Origin: Ignavibacteriota bacterium
Lineage (GTDB): Bacteria > Bacteroidota > Ignavibacteria > Ignavibacteriales > Melioribacteraceae
DNA length: 64,000 nt
Direction: 5' to 3'
Assembly: GCA_016716225.1 (NCBI GenBank)
Contig: JADJWT010000001.1
Coordinates: 372,001 to 436,000 of the forward strand
The notes below the pieces were generated by a model. The model was given only the letters and a program-made list of their open reading frames with translations, was not told the DNA's origin and searched no databases. The translations under genes were made by a program, and so were the position numbers. Numbering within the stretch: the first letter of the stretch is position 1; each line of letters begins with the position of its first letter. Positions 16,472 to 24,080 of the stretch are shown piece after piece.

Positions 16472-16885
16472 TTATTGTTTTTCGATTTTAATTTTAAGTT
16501 TATAATCCTTTGGAGGAATTTCTACATTTAATTTCGGATATGGATTTACTTCTAATAGTTGTATTTTATAACCAAATAAAAGTGTATCAACGTTATAATA
16601 ATTTATTGCAGTATGTAAAGTAAATTCTTCAGAATTATTATTCTTAGAAAATACTAATTTTACTTCAGCATCACCTTCCCAAACACACATTACATCTAAA
16701 GGACATCTTGAATCACCAACTAATTCTGCAAACTGAATAGAAATATTTTCATCATCATTAATTAACTTTTGCTTGTAATTAATTTCTATTTCATCATATA
16801 AATTAAATGATTCACAATCTGTTATTGAGTTACTGCAGAAAGTAGTAATTAATATCAAAACTGATATTAGAAACATAAATTTCAT
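16472..16885 (-). CDS. Small secreted protein of unknown function
   Basis: The 137-residue protein has a hydrophobic N-terminus ending ITTFCSN, probably a secretion signal and perhaps a lipoprotein one, although F before C is unusual. The centre has GDSRCPLDVMCVWEGDAEV, a pattern I recognise from small Bacteroidota lipoproteins without assigned function; the two cysteines may form a disulfide. The rest looks like a beta-sandwich. It is a single gene convergent with the cytochrome operon. Confidence 0.65.
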   Translation of the reverse strand: MKFMFLISVLILITTFCSNSITDCESFNLYDEIEINYKQKLINDDENISIQFAELVGDSRCPLDVMCVWEGDAEVKLVFSKNNNSEEFTLHTAINYYNVDTLLFGYKIQLLEVNPYPKLNVEIPPKDYKLKIKIEKQ

Positions 16886-16987
16886 AATTATAAATGATCT
16901 GATAGTTTAATTTGAGGTGATTTTATATAAAAATCAATATAAAATTTTATGACAAACTGAATTGAATTATATATTCTGTTTGTAGAA

Positions 16988-17016
16988 AAAAAGCGAATAC
17001 TAATTATTCGCTTTTT
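16988..17016 (-). terminator. Terminator of the ccm operon
   Basis: Read on the minus strand, AAAAAGCGAATA pairs with TATTCGCTTTTT around a 5-base loop and runs into a T tract, 24 bp after the ccmF stop codon. Confidence 0.85.
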
Positions 17017-17040
17017 AAAATGATAAATATTGTAAGATTT

Positions 17041-17808
17041 TTAAACTTCTTTTGTTCTTTTTACTGCAGAAATTATAAATCCAACGCACATTAAAATTAC
17101 GCCGGTCCAAACTAAATTTATGAATGGTTTTATACTTGCTTCAATTGATAAAACTTCTTTTGGAACTTGTTGCGTTTCAGCTTCATTATTGTTTGACAAA
17201 CTACTAATCGTTAAACCCACGGAACCGCTTGCATCAAGATTTGTCATTTCAATTAGTAAATCTGCTTCATTAATTTGTACCGGGACAAATTCTTTATTTC
17301 CGCCAATTGTATTCATTTTTGGTTCAACATTAAATTTTTTACCATTGCTTTCAACAATTAAATTAGCCCCAATAGTAAAATTACCACCGCCCATCATTGA
17401 TGACATTGCATCTTGAGGAAAATTAAAACTTTGAAAAATTATTTTACTTCCTTTGAAATCATAATAGTCACCTTTTTTCAAAGTAATACTAGTTCCGGAG
17501 TTTGAAGAATTTTCCGAAGCTCCATCTTCATAACTTAACGGCGTTACGTAAAAATCGCGAGTGAACATATTCCAAATATCTGGCTCTCTCATCAAACTAT
17601 TATTAATTGAGGAAACATACATAACCGGTGAAATTGTTTTGGATGAATTATCTTTTTCAACTTTTACATTAAACGCATACTTTTCAGAATTTTCAATTTT
17701 ATTATATCCAAGAAAAGTTACGTTATACCCAAAAATTGATGAGGTTTTCCCTTTTTCCAAATCGATTGAATCTTCTTCAGAAAATCCGCCGGTTGCAACA
17801 ACACCCAA
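17041..17808 (-). CDS. ccmF: CcmF C-terminal part (after -1 frameshift)
   Basis: These 255 residues hold the periplasmic beta-rich C-terminal domain of the heme lyase and the last membrane segment (about 228-250), with RTKEV at the end. The annotated ATG (MGVVATGG) is inside a membrane helix: coding sense runs upstream in this frame as ALSLGAYIAHIGIALFLLGV, which is the normal CcmF continuation. It is therefore not a separate gene but the 3' part of the frame at 17718-19442. Joining through a -1 shift at 17859-17865 gives an 800-residue CcmF. Confidence 0.85.
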   Translation of the reverse strand: MGVVATGGFSEEDSIDLEKGKTSSIFGYNVTFLGYNKIENSEKYAFNVKVEKDNSSKTISPVMYVSSINNSLMREPDIWNMFTRDFYVTPLSYEDGASENSSNSGTSITLKKGDYYDFKGSKIIFQSFNFPQDAMSSMMGGGNFTIGANLIVESNGKKFNVEPKMNTIGGNKEFVPVQINEADLLIEMTNLDASGSVGLTISSLSNNNEAETQQVPKEVLSIEASIKPFINLVWTGVILMCVGFIISAVKRTKEV

Positions 17809-19442
17809 TAAAAATAGAGCAATTCCAATATGTGCAATATAAGCTCCGAGCGATAATGCTTTTTTCTTGCAATTTTATTAGCTATTTCAAAATTTACAAC
17901 TATTGCAAATATTGATGAAAATGATAAAAGTATTAACATTACGCTATAAACTTTTCCAAATAAAACAACTGCGGCTGTTAAAATTATTGTTAAAAGAATT
18001 GGAGTGATTAATTTTTTCCAAAGCTCTTGTGATTTATTTGTTTTCCATTTTAGGATTAAACTTAAACCATTTAATAATCCAATAATTATTGCAATAGGAA
18101 GATTTAATTCATCATAAAATCTTATTTCAACGGTTTTGCCAAAAATTGGCGCCGAAGTTCCGCCCAAAACAATTATTGCCGATGCCAAAATTGCAACTGC
18201 TCCCGTAAATAGAGCGAGTTCTCTTGATAAAATACTTTCTTCGTTTTCAAATTCAACATTAAGTGTTTTCCATCTATAAATAAATCCGGCTGTTCCAATT
18301 AACAAAAATGTAACCATAAAAATTACGAGAAGCAGATAAACCAACATTCCCGGTTCTGCAAAAGAATGAACCGAAGCTTCGCCTAAAATTCCGCTGCGAG
18401 TTAAAAATGTACTGTATAAAACAAAAATGTAAGTCAACATTGCAAGAATAATATTTGTTTTTACAAATCTACCAGATCCGCCAGTTGCTTGTGTTTTTTT
18501 CTGAATTAAAAGTGTATGAATTGAAGCAACACCAACAAGCCAAGGAATTAAGCTTGAGTTTTCAACCGGATCCCAGCCCCAATAACCGCCCCAGCCTAAA
18601 ATTCCGTAAGCCCAATAACCGCCAAGCATAATTGCTAAACCTAAAATCATTGTTCCAACAAGCATCCATGGAAATGCTTGTTTAATCCAATCTCTATAAT
18701 CATTTTTAATTAATGCGGCATTAGCAAAAGCAAATGGAACGGCAGACATTGCAAATCCAACAAATAAAATTGGAGGATGAATCTGCATCCAAAAATTTTG
18801 CAATAGCGGATTTAATCCTTTTCCATCAATTACAAATTGATTAAATGAAATTCCCGCAGAAACTAATTGTGCATATAATTGGTGATCCATTCTTACAAAA
18901 CTTTTTCCGCCGGCAGAATCTTGAAACATAAAATTTTGCATAAAAGGCATTGAAAGAAATTGATTGTTTATATGTTTAATTTCTATAAAATTAGATTCCA
19001 TCCATAAATAATTAAACGGACTTTTGAAAAGCGGATTTACGAGAAGTAATAAAAAGGTAAAACTTAATGTAAAAACCATCATTACTCTTGGTTCTAAATC
19101 ACTTCTTTTAGAAGTATACTCAAGTAAAATAATTCCAATTATTGCTGTAAAAAAGGTCCAGAGTAAAAAACTTCCTTCTTGTCCGCCCCAAAATGTTGAG
19201 AGCAACAATCCAGTTGATAATCCGCTTCCGCTGTAATTAAATACGTATTTATATTGATATTGGTGAGTTAAAACTGCGTGAACTAAAATTAAACTTGCAA
19301 AAATTGTCATCATTGAAGCAGTGTGAAATCCAATTCTTGCTTTGGTTAGTGTATTTGAATAACCTTTATAGGTTAGATAATACATAAAAAATGTAAACAA
19401 TCCGGCTAAAAACCCGATTGTTAAAACGATGTTTCCTAACAT
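17718..19442 (-). CDS. ccmF: Cytochrome c heme lyase CcmF (N-terminal part, frameshifted)
   Basis: CcmF joins heme to CXXCH apocytochromes at the outer face of the inner membrane. About 13 membrane segments are visible, with the tryptophan-rich heme-handling motif WGGYWGWDPVENSSLIPW near residues 280-297 and conserved flanking histidines. The frame is normal up to codon 528 and then continues for 47 codons in a wrong frame to a stop at 17718. Codons 526-528 read AGA AAA AAG, so the shift point is A AAA AAG. It follows ccmC, ccmD and ccmE in one operon. The long periplasmic C-terminal domain explains the large size of the joined product. Confidence 0.9.
   Translation of the reverse strand: MLGNIVLTIGFLAGLFTFFMYYLTYKGYSNTLTKARIGFHTASMMTIFASLILVHAVLTHQYQYKYVFNYSGSGLSTGLLLSTFWGGQEGSFLLWTFFTAIIGIILLEYTSKRSDLEPRVMMVFTLSFTFLLLLVNPLFKSPFNYLWMESNFIEIKHINNQFLSMPFMQNFMFQDSAGGKSFVRMDHQLYAQLVSAGISFNQFVIDGKGLNPLLQNFWMQIHPPILFVGFAMSAVPFAFANAALIKNDYRDWIKQAFPWMLVGTMILGLAIMLGGYWAYGILGWGGYWGWDPVENSSLIPWLVGVASIHTLLIQKKTQATGGSGRFVKTNIILAMLTYIFVLYSTFLTRSGILGEASVHSFAEPGMLVYLLLVIFMVTFLLIGTAGFIYRWKTLNVEFENEESILSRELALFTGAVAILASAIIVLGGTSAPIFGKTVEIRFYDELNLPIAIIIGLLNGLSLILKWKTNKSQELWKKLITPILLTIILTAAVVLFGKVYSVMLILLSFSSIFAIVVNFEIANKIARKKHYRSELILHILELLYFYWVLLQPADFLKKIQSIWKKGKPHQFLGIT
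17859..17865 (-). other. A AAA AAG slippery heptamer at the ccmF frame break
   Basis: On the coding strand the bases are AG[A AAA AAG] CAT, with AAA and AAG as zero-frame codons. A one-base backward slip makes the next codon GCA and opens the correct CcmF frame. This heptamer is the known -1 frameshift signal of E. coli dnaX. I see no convincing upstream SD-like stimulator or strong downstream stem, so a missing A in a 6-A run is an equally good explanation. Confidence 0.6.
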
Positions 19443-19460
19443 AAGTTTTTGCCTTTCTAA

Positions 19461-19850
19461 TTAAGATTTTTCGGATTGATCAAATTGTTCTTCGTATTTG
19501 GATGGACATTTTGTTAGAATATCATCTGCATGAAAATAACCGTTTTTATATTTTCCGGTTACAACTACAGAAGTTGCCGATTCAAAATTATTTGGAATTG
19601 TTCCGTTATAAATTACTTTCATTTCATTGCCGAGATAATCTTTCATATAAAATGAAAATTCTTTTTTGGCTTTATCCATCATATAATTTTTCTCTTTAAC
19701 CCAGCTTCCCGTTGCTTTCATAGTTTTTGTAGAATTCATTATTTCGCTAAAATTTTCTTCATATGAAATATTTGTTTCTGTAAATAAGTATGACATTATT
19801 CCCAAAAACACAACTATTATAATTCCACCAAACATATATTTATTTTTCAT
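19461..19850 (-). CDS. ccmE: Heme chaperone CcmE, CXXXY type
   Basis: CcmE carries heme covalently from CcmC to CcmF in the periplasm. The 129-residue chain has one N-terminal membrane helix (6-24) and an OB-fold with conserved GTIPNNF and VVVTGKY. The heme site reads CPSKY (C115...Y119) instead of the usual HXXXY. This Cys variant is known from archaea and some Desulfovibrio-like bacteria, so it should work, but by a thioether-type heme attachment. I chose the ATG at 19850, which has AAGGA nine bases upstream; an in-frame TTG at 19871 is weaker. It overlaps the end of ccmD by 11 bases and precedes ccmF by 18 bp. Confidence 0.93.
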   Translation of the reverse strand: MKNKYMFGGIIIVVFLGIMSYLFTETNISYEENFSEIMNSTKTMKATGSWVKEKNYMMDKAKKEFSFYMKDYLGNEMKVIYNGTIPNNFESATSVVVTGKYKNGYFHADDILTKCPSKYEEQFDQSEKS

Positions 19851-19998
19851 TGCGTGATTCCTTAATTTCAATTTCGATTTCTTTTAGCCTTTTATCCAAT
19901 GAATTGAGATATGTAAAAATTCCCAACCAAATTGTTAATACAATAAATAATACAATGTATATTGAATTAGTTTCCAAAAAATTTAACAAGTTTTCCAA
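19840..19998 (-). CDS. ccmD: CcmD-like small membrane protein (TTG start)
   Basis: A 52-residue frame lies exactly between ccmC and ccmE. It has one hydrophobic helix (about residues 13-31) followed by a charged coil (LDKRLKEIEIEIKESRNEK), the CcmD layout. CcmD helps release heme-loaded CcmE from the CcmABC complex. It has no ATG; TTG at 19998 is preceded by AAGGA at good distance, 10 bp after the ccmC stop. Its last codons overlap the ccmE start, which suggests coupled translation. The family is too short and variable for certainty, but position and topology fit well. Confidence 0.78.
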   Translation of the reverse strand: MENLLNFLETNSIYIVLFIVLTIWLGIFTYLNSLDKRLKEIEIEIKESRNEK

Positions 19999-20008
19999 TT
20001 TAAAATCC

Positions 20009-20707
20009 TTAAATAACTTTTTTTAATAATCTATCTTTTATTATAATTGATCTATAACCAATTTTCCACATCCAAAAATAAAACATAGTAAACGCAACAA
20101 GAGATAAATAAAAAATAATCTGCATTGTTCCGTTCATTTTAAAATCAACAACGGGACCTAAATTATCATCATTTGCAGAACCAGGATGCAAGCCCGACAT
20201 AATTCTTGGCATAATGAAAATAAAAAAAGGAACCGTTAAAAATGCAATAATTGAATAAACCGCAGAAAGTTTTGCACGTTTATCTTCATTTTCTATTGCA
20301 GATCTTAAAGCAAATAAAGATCCGTAAATCAATAACAAAATAAAGATGCTTGTTTCACGCGGATCCCAATGCCAAAAAGCTCCCCACGTAAATTTAGCCC
20401 AAATTGATCCGGTAACAGTTGCAAGAATTGTAAATATCATTCCTAATTGCAATGCTGCATTTGATTTTGCATCATCATCTAAATTTTGATTTCGCAAATA
20501 TTTAATTCCGTATATCATTGCCATTAAAAATGCAATAACGGAAAGCCAAGCTGTTGGAACATGAAAAAATATGATTTTTGCTTTTTCTTCTAAGCCGGGA
20601 ATGTTTGGAATTTCATACCAAACCGACGGTTTAAGCACAATGGGAAATGAAATTCCGGTAATTATAACAATCACCATTATGATGAAAAGAATTGATTTAT
20701 ATATCAT
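20009..20707 (-). CDS. ccmC: Heme export/attachment protein CcmC
   Basis: CcmC loads heme onto CcmE at the outer face of the inner membrane. The 232-residue protein has six membrane helices and the tryptophan-rich motif WGAFWHWDPRET near residues 110-121, with conserved histidines before and after it (FFHVPTAW, SGLHPGS). Length agrees with CcmC rather than the longer CcsA. It is the first gene of the ccmCDEF operon here. No ccmA or ccmB precedes it in this window: the next gene upstream points the other way, so those must be elsewhere if present. Confidence 0.93.
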   Translation of the reverse strand: MIYKSILFIIMVIVIITGISFPIVLKPSVWYEIPNIPGLEEKAKIIFFHVPTAWLSVIAFLMAMIYGIKYLRNQNLDDDAKSNAALQLGMIFTILATVTGSIWAKFTWGAFWHWDPRETSIFILLLIYGSLFALRSAIENEDKRAKLSAVYSIIAFLTVPFFIFIMPRIMSGLHPGSANDDNLGPVVDFKMNGTMQIIFYLSLVAFTMFYFWMWKIGYRSIIIKDRLLKKVI

Positions 20708-20870
20708 AAAAAATAAAATTCTTAGAAAATTGAGTTAAAATATAACCAAATTTCCGCACTCAAAAAAGAATACTTTGTCTGAATGACAGCATAAATATTG
20801 AAGTAAAGATATGGTTATATTAAAATTTATTCAAGAGAATAATCGGTGCAAAATATTTTGTAAAATTAGC

Positions 20871-20900
20871 AAGATTACAGAATTCAAAGATTACAAAATT
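20871..20900 (+). promoter_or_regulatory. Tandem direct repeat upstream of the metal cluster
   Basis: AAGATTACAGAATT at 20871 recurs as AAGATTACAAAATT at 20887, 13 of 14 bases identical with a 16-bp period. It lies 70-100 bp before the Cys-rich gene and may be an operator. No regulator is identified. Confidence 0.35.
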
Positions 20901-20970
20901 ATTATGAGAATTTAACTTGAAATTCCCATCAAAATATGATTTATTTCGAGTAAAAGTATTATTAATTAAA

Positions 20971-21456
20971 ATGCAAAATTCAAGAAATATAATTTCAATA
21001 ATTCTCATAATTTCAATGTTCGTTTCAAACATTGGATTTTTGCTGAGAGAAGATTGCTGCTTTGAAAATGCGAAATTGGTTCTTAATATTTTTGATGAAG
21101 AAAACTGCTGCAGTGAAAATTCTCAAGAAGAAAGCTGCTGTTCAGAAATTATCGAAAAAGATAATTGCTGCACTGAAAATTCTACTTCATCTAAAATGAA
21201 AGAAAAAATATATTGCGGTGGAAGTTGTTATACAATTAGTAAATATGTTAAATTAGAAATAAATCAAAATATTTCCGAAGTTGAAAAATTCCAACCGCAT
21301 TTTGAAATAATCTGCAATAATATTATTGATGAATCAATTGAAGAAAATCATAATTATTTTTTCTCAAACGAAATTCAAAACCTTCCCAATATTTCCGGGC
21401 GTTCATTAATTATTTCATTTCATAAATCCAAAATTCCTTCTCTTAATAAAGTATAA
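20971..21456 (+). CDS. Membrane-anchored protein with repeated Cys-Cys pairs
   Basis: The 161-residue protein has one N-terminal hydrophobic segment (about 7-24), then four closely spaced CC pairs in similar units (DCCFEN, NCCSEN, SCCSEI, NCCTEN) and a YCGGSCY motif. I do not recognise the family with confidence; small Cys-pair proteins next to TonB receptors and HMA proteins occur in Bacteroidota. The cysteines suggest binding of a soft metal such as copper. I chose the ATG at 20971; the frame can start at a TTG at 20917 but this adds nothing familiar. The gene leads a three-gene group with a TonB receptor and an HMA lipoprotein. Confidence 0.65.
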   Translation: MQNSRNIISIILIISMFVSNIGFLLREDCCFENAKLVLNIFDEENCCSENSQEESCCSEIIEKDNCCTENSTSSKMKEKIYCGGSCYTISKYVKLEINQNISEVEKFQPHFEIICNNIIDESIEENHNYFFSNEIQNLPNISGRSLIISFHKSKIPSLNKV

Positions 21457-21505
21457 TTTCTAAATCTCGCTTTTACTTTTACTAATTTTTTTGAGGAGGA
21501 TTAAA

Positions 21506-23698
21506 ATGAAAAACATTTTAATCATTTTTCTCTTTTGCGTTTCTGCAATATTTCCGCAAAAGTTGAAAGGAATTGTCTATGAAAATATTGGTGAAAATAT
21601 TTCTCCCTTACCCGGTGTAAATATTTTTTGGGAAAATACAACAATCGGCACAACATCAAATGCAGATGGAAGTTTTGAAATTATTAAAACTTCTGCTGAT
21701 TCATCAAAATTAATTGTAAGTTATGTTACTTTCAAACCAGATACAATAATTGTTAAAAAGTCTGAAACCTTTATTGAGATAATCCTTACAGAAAATCTTG
21801 AACTTGATGAAATTACAGTCTTAGTAAAAACTAAAGGAACTGAATTTGATGATTTGAATCCGATTTTAACACAAACACTTTTTAATAAAGAATTCAAAAA
21901 AGCCGCATGCTGTAATTTATCTGAAAGTTTTGAAACAAATGCTTCGGTAGATGTTTCTTATTCCGATGCGGTTTCGGGCGCAAAGCAAATTAAGCTTTTA
22001 GGACTTGACGGAAAATACGGTCAAATTATGACAGAAAATATTCCGAATTTAAGAGGACTTGCTTCTGCTTACGGAATTTATTTTGTTCCCGGACCTTGGA
22101 TGGAATCAATTCAAATTTCAAAAGGAACTGCTTCTGTAATTAACGGATTTGAATCAACAACCGGACAAATAAATATTGAATTTAAAAAATCAATTTTGCC
22201 AAACTCTTTTTATGCAGATTTGTTTTCCACAGATCAACTTAAAAATGATGTTAATGCAATTACAACAATTAATATTGATGAAAATATTTCTACCTCACTT
22301 TTTCTTCACGGTGAATATTTTGGAAAAAATGTTGATCATAATAAAGATGGATTTTTAGATCATCCGAATGTTAGGCAAATTAATATTTTAAATAGATGGA
22401 ATTATGAAGATTTCAAAAATTGGCATATTGCCGCAACCCTTAATTACATTAACGAAGAAAGGTATGGCGGTCAAATTGGTTTTGGTTCCAAAAATAATTT
22501 TAGCAAATATAGGAATATTATTAAAACGGAACGATTTCAAATTTGGTCAAAAATTGGTTATATGTTTTCCAATGATTTGAATTCGAGTTTTGGATTTATA
22601 AATATGCTTACAACTCATAAACAAAATTCAAGTTTTGGAAATAGAATTTACAATTCCGATGAATTAAGTTATTATTCAAACTTAATTTTTGAATCGCAAA
22701 TTATAAATCAGAAAAATAAAATCAATACTGGAATTAGTTTGGTTTATGACAATTTAAATGAACTTTTTATTGAAAATAATTTCGACAAAAAAGAGTTTAT
22801 TCCCGGTGCATTTTTTCAATATACTTTTCAACCGGAGGAAAATTTAGCTTTAATTAGCGGAGTTCGTGCAGATTTTAATAATAAATTCGGAATGTTTATT
22901 ACTCCAAGATTTCATGCACGTTATTCGCCTTTAGCCAATACCACATTGCGTTTCACAATTGGGAAAGGATACAGATCATCAAATATTATTTCCGAAAATA
23001 TTTCGTTTTTATCTTCATCAAGAAATTTTATAATTGACGAAAATTTAAAAATGGAAAACGCAATAAATTACGGTTTTAACATCACTCAATATTTTTATTT
23101 CTTTGATAAAGAATTATCAATCAATGCAGATTTTTATAGAACCGAATTTATCAATAAAGTAGTAGTGGATATTGATCAAAATTCCCACGAAGTAAATTTT
23201 TATAATCTTGATGGAAAATCTTTTGCAAATAATTTTCAAGTTGAACTAAATTATGAATTAATTAAAAATTTAGATTTAACGGGAGCTGTAAGATTTTCTG
23301 ATGCAAAAACTACTTTTAATGGAAATTTAATTTCTGATCCGCTGAATAAAAAGTTTAAAGGACTTTTATCACTTTCATATTTATCAAATTTAAGATTGTG
23401 GCAATTTGATTTTACAACTCAATTTAACGGTTCATCAAGAATTCCAAAACTTGCAGAAAATATTACTTTAGAAAACGGAACAAAATCTCCTTCATTCATA
23501 AATATGATGGCGCAAATTACACATTACCTAAAAGGTTGGGAAGTATTTTTAGGAATTGAAAACTTTACAAATTTTACTCAATCGCAAATAATAATTTCTG
23601 CCGATGATCCATTTGGACCGGATTATGATTCATCAATGATTTGGGGACCAATTGAAGGAAGAAAATTCTATTTGGGATTTAGACTAACATTAAAATAG
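21506..23698 (+). CDS. TonB-dependent receptor, probably metal-related
   Basis: About 730 residues: signal peptide (cleavage after IFPQ), a carboxypeptidase-regulatory-like domain (about 20-100), a plug domain, and a C-terminal barrel. The plug begins with KAACCNLSESFETN, a Cys-pair version typical of receptors found beside HMA-domain proteins in Bacteroidota. The signature KGTASVINGFESTTGQINIE marks the end of the plug. It takes up a small ligand across the outer membrane using TonB energy. I chose the ATG at 21506, which has GAGGAGG upstream. Next to Cys-rich and HMA proteins a copper-type ligand is the best inference. Confidence 0.9.
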   Translation: MKNILIIFLFCVSAIFPQKLKGIVYENIGENISPLPGVNIFWENTTIGTTSNADGSFEIIKTSADSSKLIVSYVTFKPDTIIVKKSETFIEIILTENLELDEITVLVKTKGTEFDDLNPILTQTLFNKEFKKAACCNLSESFETNASVDVSYSDAVSGAKQIKLLGLDGKYGQIMTENIPNLRGLASAYGIYFVPGPWMESIQISKGTASVINGFESTTGQINIEFKKSILPNSFYADLFSTDQLKNDVNAITTINIDENISTSLFLHGEYFGKNVDHNKDGFLDHPNVRQINILNRWNYEDFKNWHIAATLNYINEERYGGQIGFGSKNNFSKYRNIIKTERFQIWSKIGYMFSNDLNSSFGFINMLTTHKQNSSFGNRIYNSDELSYYSNLIFESQIINQKNKINTGISLVYDNLNELFIENNFDKKEFIPGAFFQYTFQPEENLALISGVRADFNNKFGMFITPRFHARYSPLANTTLRFTIGKGYRSSNIISENISFLSSSRNFIIDENLKMENAINYGFNITQYFYFFDKELSINADFYRTEFINKVVVDIDQNSHEVNFYNLDGKSFANNFQVELNYELIKNLDLTGAVRFSDAKTTFNGNLISDPLNKKFKGLLSLSYLSNLRLWQFDFTTQFNGSSRIPKLAENITLENGTKSPSFINMMAQITHYLKGWEVFLGIENFTNFTQSQIIISADDPFGPDYDSSMIWGPIEGRKFYLGFRLTLK

Positions 23699-23710
23699 GA
23701 AAAACAAAAA

Positions 23711-24016
23711 ATGAAATATTTATCAAAATGTATTTTAATTCTTTTTATAATTTCATGTAGTGCAAACATAAATTCAAATAATTTAAAAGTTGCAACTTTT
23801 GATACATCTATCCATTGCGAAAATTGTGTAAATACAATGTTTGATAATCTTCCAAAAGAGAATGGCGTTGTAGACTTAAAAGTTGAGTTGAATGAAAAAA
23901 CTGTTACAGTAATTTTTAACACGGAAGAAACGACCGTTGAAAAATTAGCAGAAAAAATTAACGAACTTGGTTATTCTGCTTACATAAAAAACTTAGAGGA
24001 TTTTAAGAAAAATTAA
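23711..24016 (+). CDS. HMA-domain metal-binding lipoprotein
   Basis: The 101-residue protein has a lipoprotein signal (FIISC, lipid cysteine C16) followed by a heavy-metal-associated fold of about 70 residues. The metal loop is SIHCENC (C36, C39), close to the MXCXXC consensus with I-H in place of the leading M. It probably binds Cu(I) or a similar ion in the periplasm and hands it on. It lies 12 bp after the TonB receptor and is followed by a terminator, so it closes the unit. Confidence 0.88.
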   Translation: MKYLSKCILILFIISCSANINSNNLKVATFDTSIHCENCVNTMFDNLPKENGVVDLKVELNEKTVTVIFNTEETTVEKLAEKINELGYSAYIKNLEDFKKN

Positions 24017-24049
24017 TTTTCCAAATTATTTGCGAAATTAAATTTTAGT

Positions 24050-24080
24050 TTGCCATCAAAACATCGATGGCAATTTATTT
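24050..24080 (+). terminator. Terminator after the HMA gene
   Basis: TTGCCATC and GATGGCAA form an 8-bp stem around an 8-base loop, followed by TTTATTTT. The tail overlaps the stop of the convergent gene at 24075. Confidence 0.6.
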
